64,000 nucleotides of DNA from Emiliania huxleyi CCMP1516 (Eukaryota; Haptophyta; Isochrysidales; Noelaerhabdaceae): contig NW_005199926.1 of the NCBI RefSeq assembly GCF_000372725.1, positions 13,189 to 77,188 on the forward strand, given 5' to 3'. This document shows positions 30,814 to 41,530 of the stretch, one piece after another; positions within the stretch are counted from its first letter, which is position 1; each line of letters starts with the position of its first letter. Both the position numbers and the translations under genes were made by a program. The notes under the pieces are model-generated. The model searched no databases. It was not told where the DNA came from and was given only the letters and a program-made list of their open reading frames with translations.

Positions 30814-31500
30814 CAGAGCCGCACGCGTCGACCGGCGCCGTTCGCGACCACGAGGGCGGATGCTGGCCATCCCGGGCTCTGTGCACATCGGCAGCGCGCG
30901 TTCTACGCGCTCCGCTATCCAGATCTTGGCGAACCACCTCGAGAGCGCCGTGTTTATCTCGTGCAATCTCGAGCCATGGAGATTAGGCCGAGATCGCTTT
31001 GAGCTGCGGGAGATGTTTGGGAGATACAGCTACAGTCACACGGACCCGCGGGGCGTGCGCAGCTCGCGACGGAGATGTTTGTAGAGCCCGGGCTCGCTGC
31101 GAAGCGATGAGCGGCGCCCGAACGGCACCGAGCCGCGGGCCGCTCTCTGCAGCTCCGACGCGGCCGGGCGGCTGCCAGAGCCGCACGCGCCGACCGGCGC
31201 CGTTCGCGACCACGAGGGCGGATGCTGGCCATCCCGGGCTCTGTGCACATCGGCAGCGCGCGTTCTACGCGCTCCGCTATCCAGGTCTTGGCGCCCCACC
31301 TCGAGAGCGCCGTGTTTATCTCGTGCAATCTCGAGCCGTGGAGATTAGGCCGAGATCGCTTTGAGCTGCGGGAGATGTTTGGGAGATACAGCTACAGTCA
31401 CACGGACCCGCGGGGCGTGCGCAGCTCGCGACGGAGATGTTTGTAGAGCCCGGGCTCGCTGCGAAGCGATGAGCGGCGCCCGAACGGCACCGGGCCGCGT
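30814..31500 (+). repeat. Tandem duplication, two ~325-bp units at 362-bp spacing
   Basis: Units 30814-31138 and 31176-31500 are nearly identical, from CAGAGCCGCACGCG to CCCGAACGGCACCG, with only scattered differences. Each carries the same 74-codon open frame (from the ATGs at 30860 and 31222), but it has no family signature. Part of the unit (CTTTGAGCTGCGGGAGATGT) recurs in reverse at 39255-39305, against the assembly gap. Confidence 0.85.
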
Positions 31501-34433
31501 GGTGTCGCTCTTTGTTGGCCCCCCGGGGCGAAACCGACCTCGCTCCTCTAAACGTTGATTTGAAGCCGCCATACACAGATGAGTCAATGGGCGAGCGAAT
31601 GAAATCCAGGCAGCTACTTCGTGTGATAAGAGGCAACCGGATATGCAACGGTGGCATAAAGTGAATGATACACCGTCGCAGCCAGTGGCGATGCCGTCAC
31701 GCGTTGACGGCTTGTATTGACGCGCGTCGCCAAATAAATATAGTTGAGCCACTCGCGTTGAAGAATGTATATGTCATCACACGGGTGGTGTGGAGCTCGC
31801 AGAGCCCCCGCAGAATAACAAACTCTACCAGCAAAACTCGCCGATTATCATGGTCATGCACCTGATGACGGCCGCCGGCGCCTCGGCGCCGGCCGACGCC
31901 GTGTTCAGGTTCACGGCCGGCGAGGCGATGCAGACCGACGCGAGGACGACGACGAGGACACCGACCGCTCCGAGGAGTATTCCGACGACGGGAGGTGTCC
32001 GACTTGTAGCTGGCCTCACCCATATCTTACCCCTTCTGCCCCCCCCTCCTCCGACCCCCCAGGCTAGATGGAGTAGTCACAGATAAGCCGGATGAAGATT
32101 CTGCCCCTCACAGCCCCTTACCCCTTCACCCTCGCCTCGCTGCTTGGTGTTTCTGAACACGTAGTCGTCCACGCTGTGGGGGTTCTTGTGTGATGTGTGC
32201 GGGTTGTGTCCCATGGGAGGGAGGGAGTGCTGGGGTGCAGGTTGCTCACCCAGACGGCACCGCCACCGGGCCGGTGCTTGCACTTTGAATGCCGTGGGGC
32301 TCCTGCCCGTGTCCGGGCGTGGAGATGCGAGGGTCGCCCCCCCTTGCCCCACCACCTTGTGTGTGTGGAGACGTTTACCTTACCTTACCTTCGCCGATTA
32401 ATATATTCCTCGAGAACCAACGGCGGCGGTTTCGACCCCTGCAGGGCGCCCACAATGTCACACGAGGTCTATGGCGCCAGTCTCGTAGCTACGATAGCCT
32501 CCCATGTGCAGGGCACATGGATCGTAAGGATTAGACGTGCTCAGAGCCTGGAGTCGGGCCTCCATTCGACGGAGGCATGGCGCCCGGCAACGTGCAGCTG
32601 CAGGCCAGAGGGCGTGAGGTGAGGCCGAATCCGCAGTCGCACGAGCACCGCTGCCCCCAGCGATGATCATGCATGGAGTGGCACGGCGGATAGGCCCGCC
32701 TGCGAGCGTGGGAGACAGTCGCAGGGCGTGAGGTCTCAATGTATCGCAGGCTAGGACCGGATACGGCGGCGCGGGAGAGGGAGGGAAGCGTGAGCGGCGG
32801 GCGATGAGAGTGATGTCTCGATCTCGCTAAAAATGGCCTGGTCCTCTCCCGGGGGACCGGGCGAGCACGTACCTCGCGTCCGAGCGCGAGTCGACAAGTG
32901 GTCGCCGAGAGATCGCCGAACAACGGTTCGTGGTGCGCACGCACTGCACAGCTGCGGGTTATAACTCGACTGCCGATCGCGCGTGCGGGATATGAGTGCA
33001 GCTCGCTGGCGCCAGTGCACGGTGGCAGGGACTGGAGGCTCGGCCGAAGGGGAAGAGCAGTCCTCAATCGTCACGTAGAGGTCGCTGGGCTGGATCCATC
33101 GAACTGCCACACACCTGGAGCGGAGGCACATCAGGTCTTGCGGCACGCTCTCCGACAGATGCATGCCTTTTGAGCAATTCCACGCGCCTCCACCGTCGCG
33201 TAGTACGCCAGCGGCACGCCGGTACGCCTACGAGTCGTGCATGCTCGGCAGCAATCGGCGTTGAGACTGCCTAGCGCTCACATCGAGAGCGCCGAGTTGC
33301 GTTGTCGTGAGGTAACCGGCTCGAGGATGGGGTCCGAGCGGCGCCTGAGCGCGTGGGAATGCTTAGTGGGCTTGGAATGAGACGCCTGGCGTGCATCGGG
33401 CTCGGACGGTGTCTGTAGAGAGCTCACCGCTCGACGCGCAAGCCAGGTGCTTCGGGCGCCCGCCAATCAGTCTCACGGGCGAGAGAGCGGAACGCGAATC
33501 GCCGAACAGCAATACACGTGGCCGCACTACTGTAGAGGCACGAACAGGTATGCAGATCGCGGCGCGCCGACAACTGGCACGGCGTCAGAGCCAATATTGA
33601 CCAAGGGCTCTGCTGGCCTGCCCGACTTCTCGCCGAGACCTTCAACTCACCACGGCTGGCCATCGCGTGAACAGGCTCTGGCCTCTCGTTTTAACACAGC
33701 CCGTAAGGTGCCCCGCCGGGGTGCCGGTTCGTTTTCCGCCCACGAACATGACCTCGGAGAACGCATTAGCCGCCCCGGCGCTGACTCGATTCCGGCCGTA
33801 TCGGCCATTTCGCTGGGGCGGCTTATGCGTTTCGCGACATAATCGCAAAAACTCGAGCCAGAGCTATGGGCGCCGAGTTCGCCACCCAATTTGTGTTAAA
33901 ACGGAAGCAGGGCTTTTGGTTCGTTAACTGTAGACCACACGGACGCGCGGCCGGCGGCTGAGAATTCCACTCATCCCCTCTTCCTGGTCACTGACGGGAG
34001 CACTGGTCGGCGTGTAGACCCCAAGATGGCGCTGTTCGCGCCTCCCGTCCACCACTACCGATCAGGTGGCCGGCCTGGGTGCCCCCCAGGCGGGCGGGAA
34101 AGGGCGCAAAGCTCCGTTTCATTGCCTACCCCTGTAGTTTTGACATAGTGCTGGACACATCCCCCTTTTTCTTTTTCCGGCCACGACGACGCGCACCGGA
34201 TTTTCAAAAAAGAACAGGACACAGTCTTAATGCTGTCTTTGCATCATCCTGCCTTCGGGCATTTTGGCCCAGAGTGCGCGTGGGGGGGCGAGAGCGGTGA
34301 CACACCGGCCCGCGCGGCCCGGTGACCGCGGTGACCGGTGTGTGCTGTGTCTGTGAGCGCATGCCTGCGAGCGTGAGATACATTACAATCGCGGTTGTAT
34401 GTTCTTCACCCCTCTGCCAACCCTCCGGCGGCT
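31501..34433. other. Long stretch without a supported gene
   Basis: About 2.9 kb with only short, overlapping frames. One minus frame (31825-32019, 64 codons) has a hydrophobic helix (VVGILLGAVGVLVVVLASVC) and could be an exon of a membrane or secreted protein, but nothing around it supports a gene. A short CTTAC-repeat run lies near 32380-32395. The stretch 33600-34000 is less GC-rich than its surroundings. I see no RNA gene. Confidence 0.4.
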
Positions 34434-36288
34434 CTACCATCTCACTATCCGGTAGTCCTTCCACAGCTTGCCGCGCTGGCGCCACCCCGTGGGGTCGTTG
34501 ATGTGCGAGAAGACGGGGTCGAGCACGCGCGCCGCGCCGTCCACCTCGTCGAGCGGCGGCGCCACCTGCGTCTCGTGGATGGAAGCGAGCACGCCGACAC
34601 CGCCCGGCGCCATGTCCGTCACCCAGCCGGTGTCGACCGAGTTGATGAGCACGCGCGCCTGCGCCAAGTCGATGGCGGCCGTGCAGGTCAGCATGTTGAG
34701 CGCCGCCTTGGCCATGTTGGTGTGCGGGTGCGACGACTGCTTCTTTGTCACTGAGAATTTGCCCTCGAGCGCGTTCACGTTGACGATGTGCCCCCACCCC
34801 GAGGCGGCGTCGGGCGGAGCGAGCAGCCCGCGCAGCCGCGAGCAGAGGATGAAGGGCGCGACGGCATTTGCGGCGACCGTGTGCAGCATCTCCGACGTCC
34901 CGATCTGGCCGAGCTTGCGCGACCACGAGTTGATGGGGGAGAGGTCGAGCGGCTGCATCGACTCGTCCAGCCGGTCGGGCGGGAAGTGCTGCCCCAAGCC
35001 GCCGCCACTCGCGTGCACGCTCCCGACAGACGCCAGCCGGCTCGACGCGAGCTGTCTGGCGCGCCCGCCGTCCCTGCCCGCGCTCACCAACCCGCACCCC
35101 TCGCCGAGTGGACCCTCCTGGTCGGGGGCATTGCCTCCCTCGGCGGCGGCATCGCGGCCCTCCCCGCGCGCCTCTGCCGAAGAAGCCGCCGTCAGCAGCT
35201 TGCCCGGCGCGGAGGAGGCGGACTCTAGCAGCAGCTGGCGCGAGGCGGGCGGCAAGTCCCGCGCCGCGCCTTCCTCGAGACGGTCCATCGCCTCGAACCA
35301 CTCGGGCGCGCGCGTTAGCGTCTGCGCCGCGTTGTTGATCAACACGTCGATCCGCTCGAAGCGGGCGTGCAGCGCGTCGCAGAAGCGCTCCGTCACGCCG
35401 AGGTCGCACAAGTCGAGCGGCCCGACCACCTCGAGCCGCCCCCTCCACTCCTCAAAGTCGGGCTCGCGACCGTACCGCGCCGCCGCGTCCGCCGGGTATC
35501 GCGTGGTCGTGAGCACGTGGCAGCCGCACCGCAGGAGCTTGAGGACGATGTGGAAGCCTACGTCGGAACGCCACTGGGCTGAGGGGACTGGGCCCCGCCC
35601 GCCAGGGAGCGGCGCCGCACTGCGCACCGATCCGCACGCGGCCTCCGGTCACCACCGCCACCTTCCCGCTCATCGGCGCAAGCGCGTTCCGCTTTGCAAA
35701 GTTGAGGTCCCCGCACCCGACGCAGAGCTGGTGGTAAAAGTGGTGGCCTCCGGCGAGCGCGCTCCCGCAGATGTTGCAGCTCTGCTGGAAGGAGCCGGGA
35801 GGGAGCGAGGCGGCGCGGCGCACAGCGTCGATGTCGACTTGCGGCGCGGGAGCAGCCGCAGCCGCAGGCAACGGCGCACGGGCGGCCACGGGCGCGTCGG
35901 AGGGTGCGGTTGCGGGTGGCGCCGCTGGCAGCGCGGCGGGAGTGCTCCCTGGCGTATCGAGCAGCGCTGTCGCCGGCTCACCTGCCTGAATGGCCATCCA
36001 CGACTGGGATCGCTGCGTGTTGATGCCGGCAAATTTGGCCTTTCGCACGTGCCCCTCGTGGACGTCGTTGATCTTCTTGCTAAGCTTCTCGAGCTTCCGC
36101 AGCAGCTCCTTGTACTCGGACTGGCTCTTGAGGTGCTCGAGCACGTCGTCGGTCCCAAACGCCTCGCGCAGCACATGCGACCGGAACAGAACGGAACCCA
36201 CCGCCAGCAGCTCCGCGTGCGGGGCCTCAGCCAGACTCTCTGAAGTCAGCGTGCGCAGGTAGGCGAGGCACTGTTCCATGCAGTCCAC
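34434..36288 (-). CDS. Zinc-finger/short-chain dehydrogenase fusion protein, 2 exons
   Basis: Exons 35628-36288 and 34434-35557 join through a 70-nt GT-AG intron in phase 1, giving about 594 residues. Residues 1-85 are helical. A four-Cys zinc site follows (CNIC at 171, CVGC at 189-192) in CNICGSALAGGHHFYHQLC, leading directly into the Rossmann fold (VAVVTGGRVRIG at about 210-221). This order is known from a eukaryotic SDR subfamily. Later come VLINNAAQT and HTNMAKAALNML, in which Thr stands where the SDR Tyr of YxxxK normally lies while the Lys is kept; the same PHTNMAKAALN block is typical of that subfamily. An Ala/Glu-rich insert separates the halves. The substrate is unknown. Confidence 0.88.
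35558..35627 (-). other. Intron of the zinc-finger/SDR gene (GT-AG)
   Basis: A 70-nt intron that splits a glycine codon in the nucleotide-binding motif. Removing it turns the broken TGGRVRIG...  segment into RVRIGFHIVLKLL, as in the family. Confidence 0.8.
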
Positions 36289-36397
36289 GCGCCGATCGTG
36301 CGCCAGAAAAAGAAATTCCCGGGCGAATTAGGTGCCCGGTAGGCTTGGCTGCAAAGGGGATTTTCGCGTTTTGTTTTTTATTCAGGGTTTTGCAACT

Positions 36398-36422
36398 GAT
36401 TCCGTTTGCAACAAACGGAATC
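36398..36422. repeat. Short perfect hairpin
   Basis: The 10-base arms GATTCCGTTT and AAACGGAATC flank a 5-base loop, 35 bp upstream of the next gene's first ATG. It lies in a locally AT-rich patch. It could be a regulatory or terminator-like structure; nothing more can be said. Confidence 0.5.
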
Positions 36423-36456
36423 AAGAAAGAAAACATCCAAAAGCAGGCGGCGTCTC

Positions 36457-38823
36457 ATGCTCGACCAGGATCGCCGTCCCGGTGCGAGAATGCAGCCGGG
36501 CTTGCCGTCGTCCAGCTCTTTTTGCTTCGGCTCGTCGTCAGCGACGCGCCAGTCCTGGCGCAGCCGCCCCGCCGTGCGGTCCACGGCCTTGCAGCCCGTC
36601 GACGCGCCCGACGACGTGACCGCGGCCGAGATGGAGGCCTTCATGGACCACATCCAGCCGAGCTTGTACCAGCCGCCCGACGACAGCGACATCGCCCATG
36701 AGTTCACGGCGTGGCTGGCGGCGCGCCGCGAGACGTTGCGGACCGCCGCCGGTGCAGGCCGCCCTCGCGACTCGCAGGCCGACGTCGCCGCACCCGACGC
36801 CGCCGGCGGCGAGGAGTCGCCCGACAACGAGACGGGGCGCGCGACTCCGCCCGCACCTGCGCCGGCGGCGGCGTCCGGCCGCCGGCGCCGGCGCAAGCCG
36901 CTCGCCGGCGGCGGCGGCGAGAAGGAGAACGCGGACGTCGAGATGGACGCGCTCATGGTCGAGCGGCCCCGGCCTGCGCAGACGGAGCAGCGCTGGCGCG
37001 CCGTCCTTGCCGCGCGCCACGAGGATTACGACCGGGAGCTCGAGAAGGACAACCCGGAGCGGCCGTGGCACAGGGTGCCACACTTCCAGGGCGACATCAA
37101 GGCGGAGTGCGAGCTGTGGGCGAGGGTGGTGCGCGCGCTCGGCGAGGCATACGCGCGTCACCACTGGGTCATCGACCGCGTCGAGTTTGACCCCGACCCC
37201 AAGAACCGCTCGCGAGCCGAAGCCACGCGACGCAGGCGTCACAAGAGGCTGCGGGAGGCGGCGAAGCGGGCGGAGGAAAAGGCCGCGGCTGCCGCCGCCG
37301 CCACCGCGACGCCGTCGCCCGCCGCCGCCGCGGCGGCGGCGGCGGAGGCCTCGGAGGGCGCGGCGGCGGAGGAGGAGCTGAATGCGGTGCGGCGAGCGCA
37401 GGCAGGAAAGACCGCTGCACGGCTGTTCGACGACCTGGAGGACGGCGAGGAGGAGGGGGAGGGGGAGGCGGCTCGCGAGGCGTCGGAGCGCACGCTATCC
37501 ATCGCCACTGATGCCTTGCTGGGCGTTCTCGACGCGGCCGACGGAGGCACCGTCGAGACGAAGGACGCGTACCAGACGGCGGACAAGCCGCTGGGCGAGG
37601 GGGAGGCAACGGAGGCGGTCGAGAAGGACAACATCACCATCGCCTTCAACAGGAGCATCGTCCGCGAGGTGCGGCGGCTCCTGCAGACGTACGGCGGCGA
37701 TCACAGGCCGCCGAGCATGGGCGCTGAGATGCACTACGAACTCGCTGCGATGGAGGGCCCGTACGCTGACCCGAACGCCTTCTCGTGCGACCCGGACTCG
37801 CTGTCCACGCAACAGCTCGACGCGCGTTTGCTACTGTGGTACCGGCAGTGCCTCCCCAAGCCGCCGCAATGGCGCGCCGACCCAAAGCTCAAGCAGCAGC
37901 CCTGGCGCGGCGCCGATGGGCAGGAGCTGCTGCTGCCGCAGTGCTGGCCGTCGCATTGGCTGACGCGCGCGCGGCTGCTCGGCGCGCGGCGCGGCGTCGC
38001 GCTGACGCTGCGCGAGGCGGACGCAGAGGCGCACGGCGAGGCGCCGCACGCGCCGCAGCTCGTCGCGGACGCAAAGTTCGCGTTCGAGGTGGCGCTGCGC
38101 GAGCAGCAGCCCGCAGGCGCTCTCTATGAGAGCTACCGCCGCCTAGCGGCGGCTCTCGCGCACTCGCGGCGCACTCGCGCGGGGCTCGCGCTCCGCCACC
38201 TGGCCCTTTGCCCGGCGTGCAGCGACGCCCTCTGCTTCCCGGCGCAGCACCTCCCGGCCGTGACGCGCTACACGCTGCCGCCCGTGGTGCAGCGCGCCGG
38301 CTGCAGCGATTGCGACTACTTGGCGATGCGGCGCATGCTCGCCGCCCGCACGTCGTCGTACAACGAGTGCACCGCGAAGGACGCGGCGGAGTGGCTGCGC
38401 GGGCTCGAGCAGGCTGACGCCGTCAAGCACGCGTGGGGCGTCGTCGTCGTCGACGCCATCAACCGCCCGCCCCACGCGGCGACGCGGCTCGCCATCATGG
38501 AGGGCACGTTCGACCACGACTCCTTTGCCGCGTTCCTGCGGGCGACGCCCGGCGTGGCCGTGCCCTATTGTGGGGCGCATGGGCCGCCGCGGTCCGCGGC
38601 GGACGATGCGCCGATGCCGGGCGCGCCACCGGGCGCGCCGATGCCGGGCGCGCCGATGACGGACGCGCCAATCCCGGGCGAGCCGCCGGCCCCGGCGGCG
38701 GCGGAGGATGCGCCGATGCCGGGCGGCGGGCAGGACGCGCACCGTAACGGCTGCGCGTGCCCCGGGGGCTGCCCGGGCGTCCCCTCGTTCCTCCCGTTGA
38801 ATCCGTGCTGCGAGTGCGAGTAG
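36457..38823 (+). CDS. Unknown 788-residue protein with acidic middle and Cys-rich tail
   Basis: I do not recognise this protein. It is one open frame; I chose the ATG at 36457 because the frame upstream has no ATG. Segments in order: a Ser/Arg-rich start; a helical part with VTAAEMEAFMDHIQPSLYQP; an Arg/Lys block that could be a nuclear signal (GRRRRRKPLAG); a conserved-looking stretch around WHRVPHFQGDIKAECELWAR; poly-Ala; an acidic run (DDLEDGEEEGEGE); then a more globular half with LCPACSDALCF and CSDCDYLAMRRML, two Cys pairs that may bind zinc. The C terminus has repeated PMPGAP units and ends in CACPGGCPG...CCECE. A nuclear or transposon-derived role is possible but unproven. Confidence 0.6.
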   Translation: MLDQDRRPGARMQPGLPSSSSFCFGSSSATRQSWRSRPAVRSTALQPVDAPDDVTAAEMEAFMDHIQPSLYQPPDDSDIAHEFTAWLAARRETLRTAAGAGRPRDSQADVAAPDAAGGEESPDNETGRATPPAPAPAAASGRRRRRKPLAGGGGEKENADVEMDALMVERPRPAQTEQRWRAVLAARHEDYDRELEKDNPERPWHRVPHFQGDIKAECELWARVVRALGEAYARHHWVIDRVEFDPDPKNRSRAEATRRRRHKRLREAAKRAEEKAAAAAAATATPSPAAAAAAAAEASEGAAAEEELNAVRRAQAGKTAARLFDDLEDGEEEGEGEAAREASERTLSIATDALLGVLDAADGGTVETKDAYQTADKPLGEGEATEAVEKDNITIAFNRSIVREVRRLLQTYGGDHRPPSMGAEMHYELAAMEGPYADPNAFSCDPDSLSTQQLDARLLLWYRQCLPKPPQWRADPKLKQQPWRGADGQELLLPQCWPSHWLTRARLLGARRGVALTLREADAEAHGEAPHAPQLVADAKFAFEVALREQQPAGALYESYRRLAAALAHSRRTRAGLALRHLALCPACSDALCFPAQHLPAVTRYTLPPVVQRAGCSDCDYLAMRRMLAARTSSYNECTAKDAAEWLRGLEQADAVKHAWGVVVVDAINRPPHAATRLAIMEGTFDHDSFAAFLRATPGVAVPYCGAHGPPRSAADDAPMPGAPPGAPMPGAPMTDAPIPGEPPAPAAAEDAPMPGGGQDAHRNGCACPGGCPGVPSFLPLNPCCECE

Positions 38824-38889
38824 TGAGTCTCCGTCGTCGCTTCCCACACTGCGCGGCGTGTGGGTGGGGGTCTCTGTTGATCACTGTAC

Positions 38890-38939
38890 TGTACTCTCGC
38901 TCTCTCTCTCGCTCGCTCGCTCTCTCGCTCGCTCGCTCG

Positions 38940-39004
<65 letters not shown>

Positions 39005-39020
39005 TGTGAGTGCGTGTCTC
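38890..39020 (+). repeat. Microsatellite: (TCTC/TCGC)n then (GT)n
   Basis: About 60 bp of CTCT and CTCG units lead into about 65 bp of GT repeat, just after the stop of the unknown 788-residue protein. Confidence 0.9.
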
Positions 39021-39254
39021 TCGCTGAGCTAATTCCTCTGACTCCCGCGCCCGATCCTTGGACCTTGTGGTTGCTGCGAAGTGCGCGAGGAGAGTGAGAG
39101 TCTCGTCGTCGTGTCGGGCGTAGCTGCTTTTTGGAAACATGTTTCTACTCGTTGGACCGGAGATGGGGGGGCAGGTGCACACCCCCTGCGCTGCTCAATC
39201 TCTGAGATGTTACTCCAGACACCGTACCGCCGTGTCTGTATCTCTCGATGGTCG

Positions 39255-39305
39255 TTCTCCCAAACATCTCCCGCAGCTCAAAGCGATCTCCCCCTAATCT
39301 CCACG
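39255..39305 (-). repeat. Fragment of the 362-bp tandem-repeat unit
   Basis: Reverse-strand sequence (GGAGATTAGG...GAGATCGCTTTGAGCTGCGG) matches the middle of the units at 30814-31500 and is cut off by the run of N. Confidence 0.7.
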
Positions 39306-39532
39306 NNNNNNNNNNNNNNNNNNNNNNNNNNNNNNNNNNNNNNNNNNNNNNNNNNNNNNNNNNNNNNNNNNNNNNNNNNNNNNNNNNNNNNNNNNNNNNN
39401 NNNNNNNNNNNNNNNNNNNNNNNNNNNNNNNNNNNNNNNNNNNNNNNNNNNNNNNNNNNNNNNNNNNNNNNNNNNNNNNNNNNNNNNNNNNNNNNNNNNN
39501 NNNNNNNNNNNNNNNNNNNNNNNNNNNNNNNN
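39306..39532. other. Assembly gap (227 N)
   Basis: The sequence is unknown here. The gap directly abuts a repeat that is tandemly duplicated elsewhere in the window, so it is probably a repeat the assembler could not span. Any frame crossing it is meaningless. Confidence 0.99.
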
Positions 39533-39794
39533 GGCAAATCATATTATTTGGAAACGGGAGGGAGTTGGACCAAGGTTGTAGAGCCGGGAAAGTGGGGGTG
39601 GGAGTACAAGGACGCAAAGCGTAGAATGAGGAATTTCAGGTGAGATAGGGGGAACTCACATGGAGTAAATATTAGGCACGAGAGGGCACAAACACTTGGG
39701 AAACGTGGTCACCTTGGCGGGCAACAGCGCAAGAAATTCCTTTTAAGTGAGGGGGCAGGGTGCGCGCGCGCCGTCCTGCAGCGTCGCCGGCCAA

Positions 39795-40063
39795 AGAGCT
39801 CGGCTCCTCGAGAGAACCGACGGACGACGGACGACGATCGGCTCCTCAGCAGTGGGACGCCGAGCTGGAGGCTCGGCCGGGAGCTCGCGCGGGCACGTGG
39901 AGCTTTCCGCTCGGGCCAGCAGGAAACGGGCGCCCCGCACAGCGACGCCTGCCGTAGAGTGCCGAGAGCTCGGCTCGACGCGAGCGCCGAGGAGAAGCGA
40001 TCGGCTCCGCAGCAGTGGGACACCGAGCTGGAGGCTCGGGCGGGAGCTCGCGCGAGCACATAG
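39795..40063 (+). repeat. Tandem repeat, two ~105-bp units
   Basis: GAGCTCGGCTC and, 40 bp on, GATCGGCTCC(T/G)CAGCAGTGGGAC then CCGAGCTGGAGGCTCGG occur at 39795-39900 and again at 39965-40063, spaced about 163-170 bp. Confidence 0.75.
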
Positions 40064-40816
40064 CGAGGTGCGTGCGCGGCGGCGTGACACAGGTGAGCGG
40101 GCAGCTGGCGCACATTTCGGCTGTGGGAGCTGCCAGGAGTTTGCTCTCTCCGTTCACACCCCTTTGCAGAATTTTTAGTAAGTGGGAAAAGAGGGAGAGG
40201 GGGTTGTGTTCTCTAGGCCCCTAAGGGCCCTACGCGCGGCGTGAGAGCTTGGAAGCGAGCTTTGCACGGCGATCGAGGATGGCGCGGTTCACCCCCTTCA
40301 CCGAACGATGGAGATGCGTTCCGCGTGGTGTGACACAAACGAGAGGCGGGAGTGGGGAGGGTACGCGGTGCGGTCAACGCCCGAGCGTTGAGCCTTGCTG
40401 CACAAAATGGGCAGCCACAGCACTAGTAACGGTGAGGAGGATCCAAGCTGCAGGATCCAAGGGCCGGTCTCCCGGAAGGAGTGGCACGTATCTTCAGCCC
40501 CCCATCCATGCCGCAGGGACCCCCCAGTGTTCGCGCTCTGAACCTCGATCCAGGGCCCGACCCCGGGGTTGCATTTTTCTCAATCCACGTGCCTCTACAC
40601 ATCCGTTCACGTGCACGAGCTTCTTGAGCCACCCACCCACTCACCCACCTCACGGCCCGGCTGAGGCTTGGAACCACCCACACCGACCGACCCACCCACA
40701 CCACCCAACCAACCCTCGAGAACCAACCAACCCTTCGGCCACGGGAGACACAAGCAAGGTAGCAAAGCACCCAGCCTCGCGCGCCTTATACAGCACAGCC
40801 TGACCCACAGCCGAGG

Positions 40817-41059
40817 TTTAGGGTTAGGGTTAGGGTTAGGGTTAGGGTCAGAGAGTTCAAGCCGTTGTGCAGCTCCTAAGAACGGGCCGCTTCGGGTCGG
40901 AATAGAGGAACCAGCGGTCCGTTGACGCGAGCTCTTGGTGAATGCTCCGAGTTCTTTGGGTTAGGGTTAGGGTTAGCAGGGTTAGGGATAGGGATAGGGT
41001 TAGGGTTAGGGTTATAGGGTTAGGGTTAGGGTTAGGGTTAGGGTTAGGGGTAGGGGTAG
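40817..41059 (+). repeat. Interstitial telomere-type (TTAGGG)n arrays
   Basis: Two arrays, 40817-40848 (about five units) and 40956-41059 (about fifteen units with variants such as TAGGGA and a final TTAGGGG), lie in the same orientation, 107 bp apart. TTAGGG is the telomere repeat of many algae and animals. The array is not at a sequence end, and coding sequence follows on the right. Confidence 0.92.
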
Positions 41060-41113
41060 CTTGTTGTCGTCGCGCCGATAAGACAGAGACACGGGCAGCA
41101 GACGCGACCCAAT

Positions 41114-41405
41114 CGACGCACCAGAGCATGGTTGGGCGTGTGAGCCGCCATCTTGGACTGTGAGGCGAGTATTTCCAACCGGGAGCTCGCCGCCGCCCCT
41201 AACACCGCCGCCGCCGCCCTCCCGAGGGCAGATAATAGCCCAAGTTGAAGAGTGCGCCCCGGCCTCGACATCTCGGCGGCAGAGGCGAAAGCGACGCACC
41301 AGAGCACGGCTGGGCGTGTGAGCAGCCGTGTTTGACTGTGAGGCGAATATTTGTCATCGGGAGCGCGCTACACCTACACCGCCGCCGCCGCCCTCCGAGG
41401 ACAGG
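41114..41405 (+). repeat. Tandem repeat beside the telomeric arrays, 178-bp spacing
   Basis: Two related units start CGACGCACCAGAGCA at 41114 and 41292 and both run through GACTGTGAGGCGA to a CCGCCGCCGCC tract. They are diverged but collinear. Confidence 0.8.
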
Positions 41406-41530
41406 GGTGTGGTGTCGCGGGGGAAGGTAATTGCACCAAAGCCCGCGAAGGGTTGAGAAGGGGACTCGAGATTGGCCTTCGCCGCGTTTAGATACCGAGT
41501 CCATGAGTCGAACTGTTGTCGGCGGGCTGA

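Noticed and set aside
30860-31446. A duplicated 74-codon gene in the tandem units
   Set aside because: The frame is open in both units, but the units are nearly identical at the DNA level, so openness carries no evidence of selection, and no family is recognised.
34468-36243. Long plus-strand frame opposite the zinc-finger/SDR gene
   Set aside because: It is an antisense shadow: Ser/Pro/Arg-rich, no domain, and the minus strand carries clear zinc-finger and Rossmann motifs.
38890-39020. CRISPR-like array
   Set aside because: The repeat is a di- and tetranucleotide microsatellite without spacers. No CRISPR array was found anywhere in the window.
39081-39643. Frames running across the N gap
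   Set aside because: The sequence is unknown there, so the apparent frames are artefacts.
40817-41059. A true chromosome end
   Set aside because: Sequence with clear genes (sulfotransferase, ORC4) continues for over 20 kb on the right, so the array is internal as assembled.
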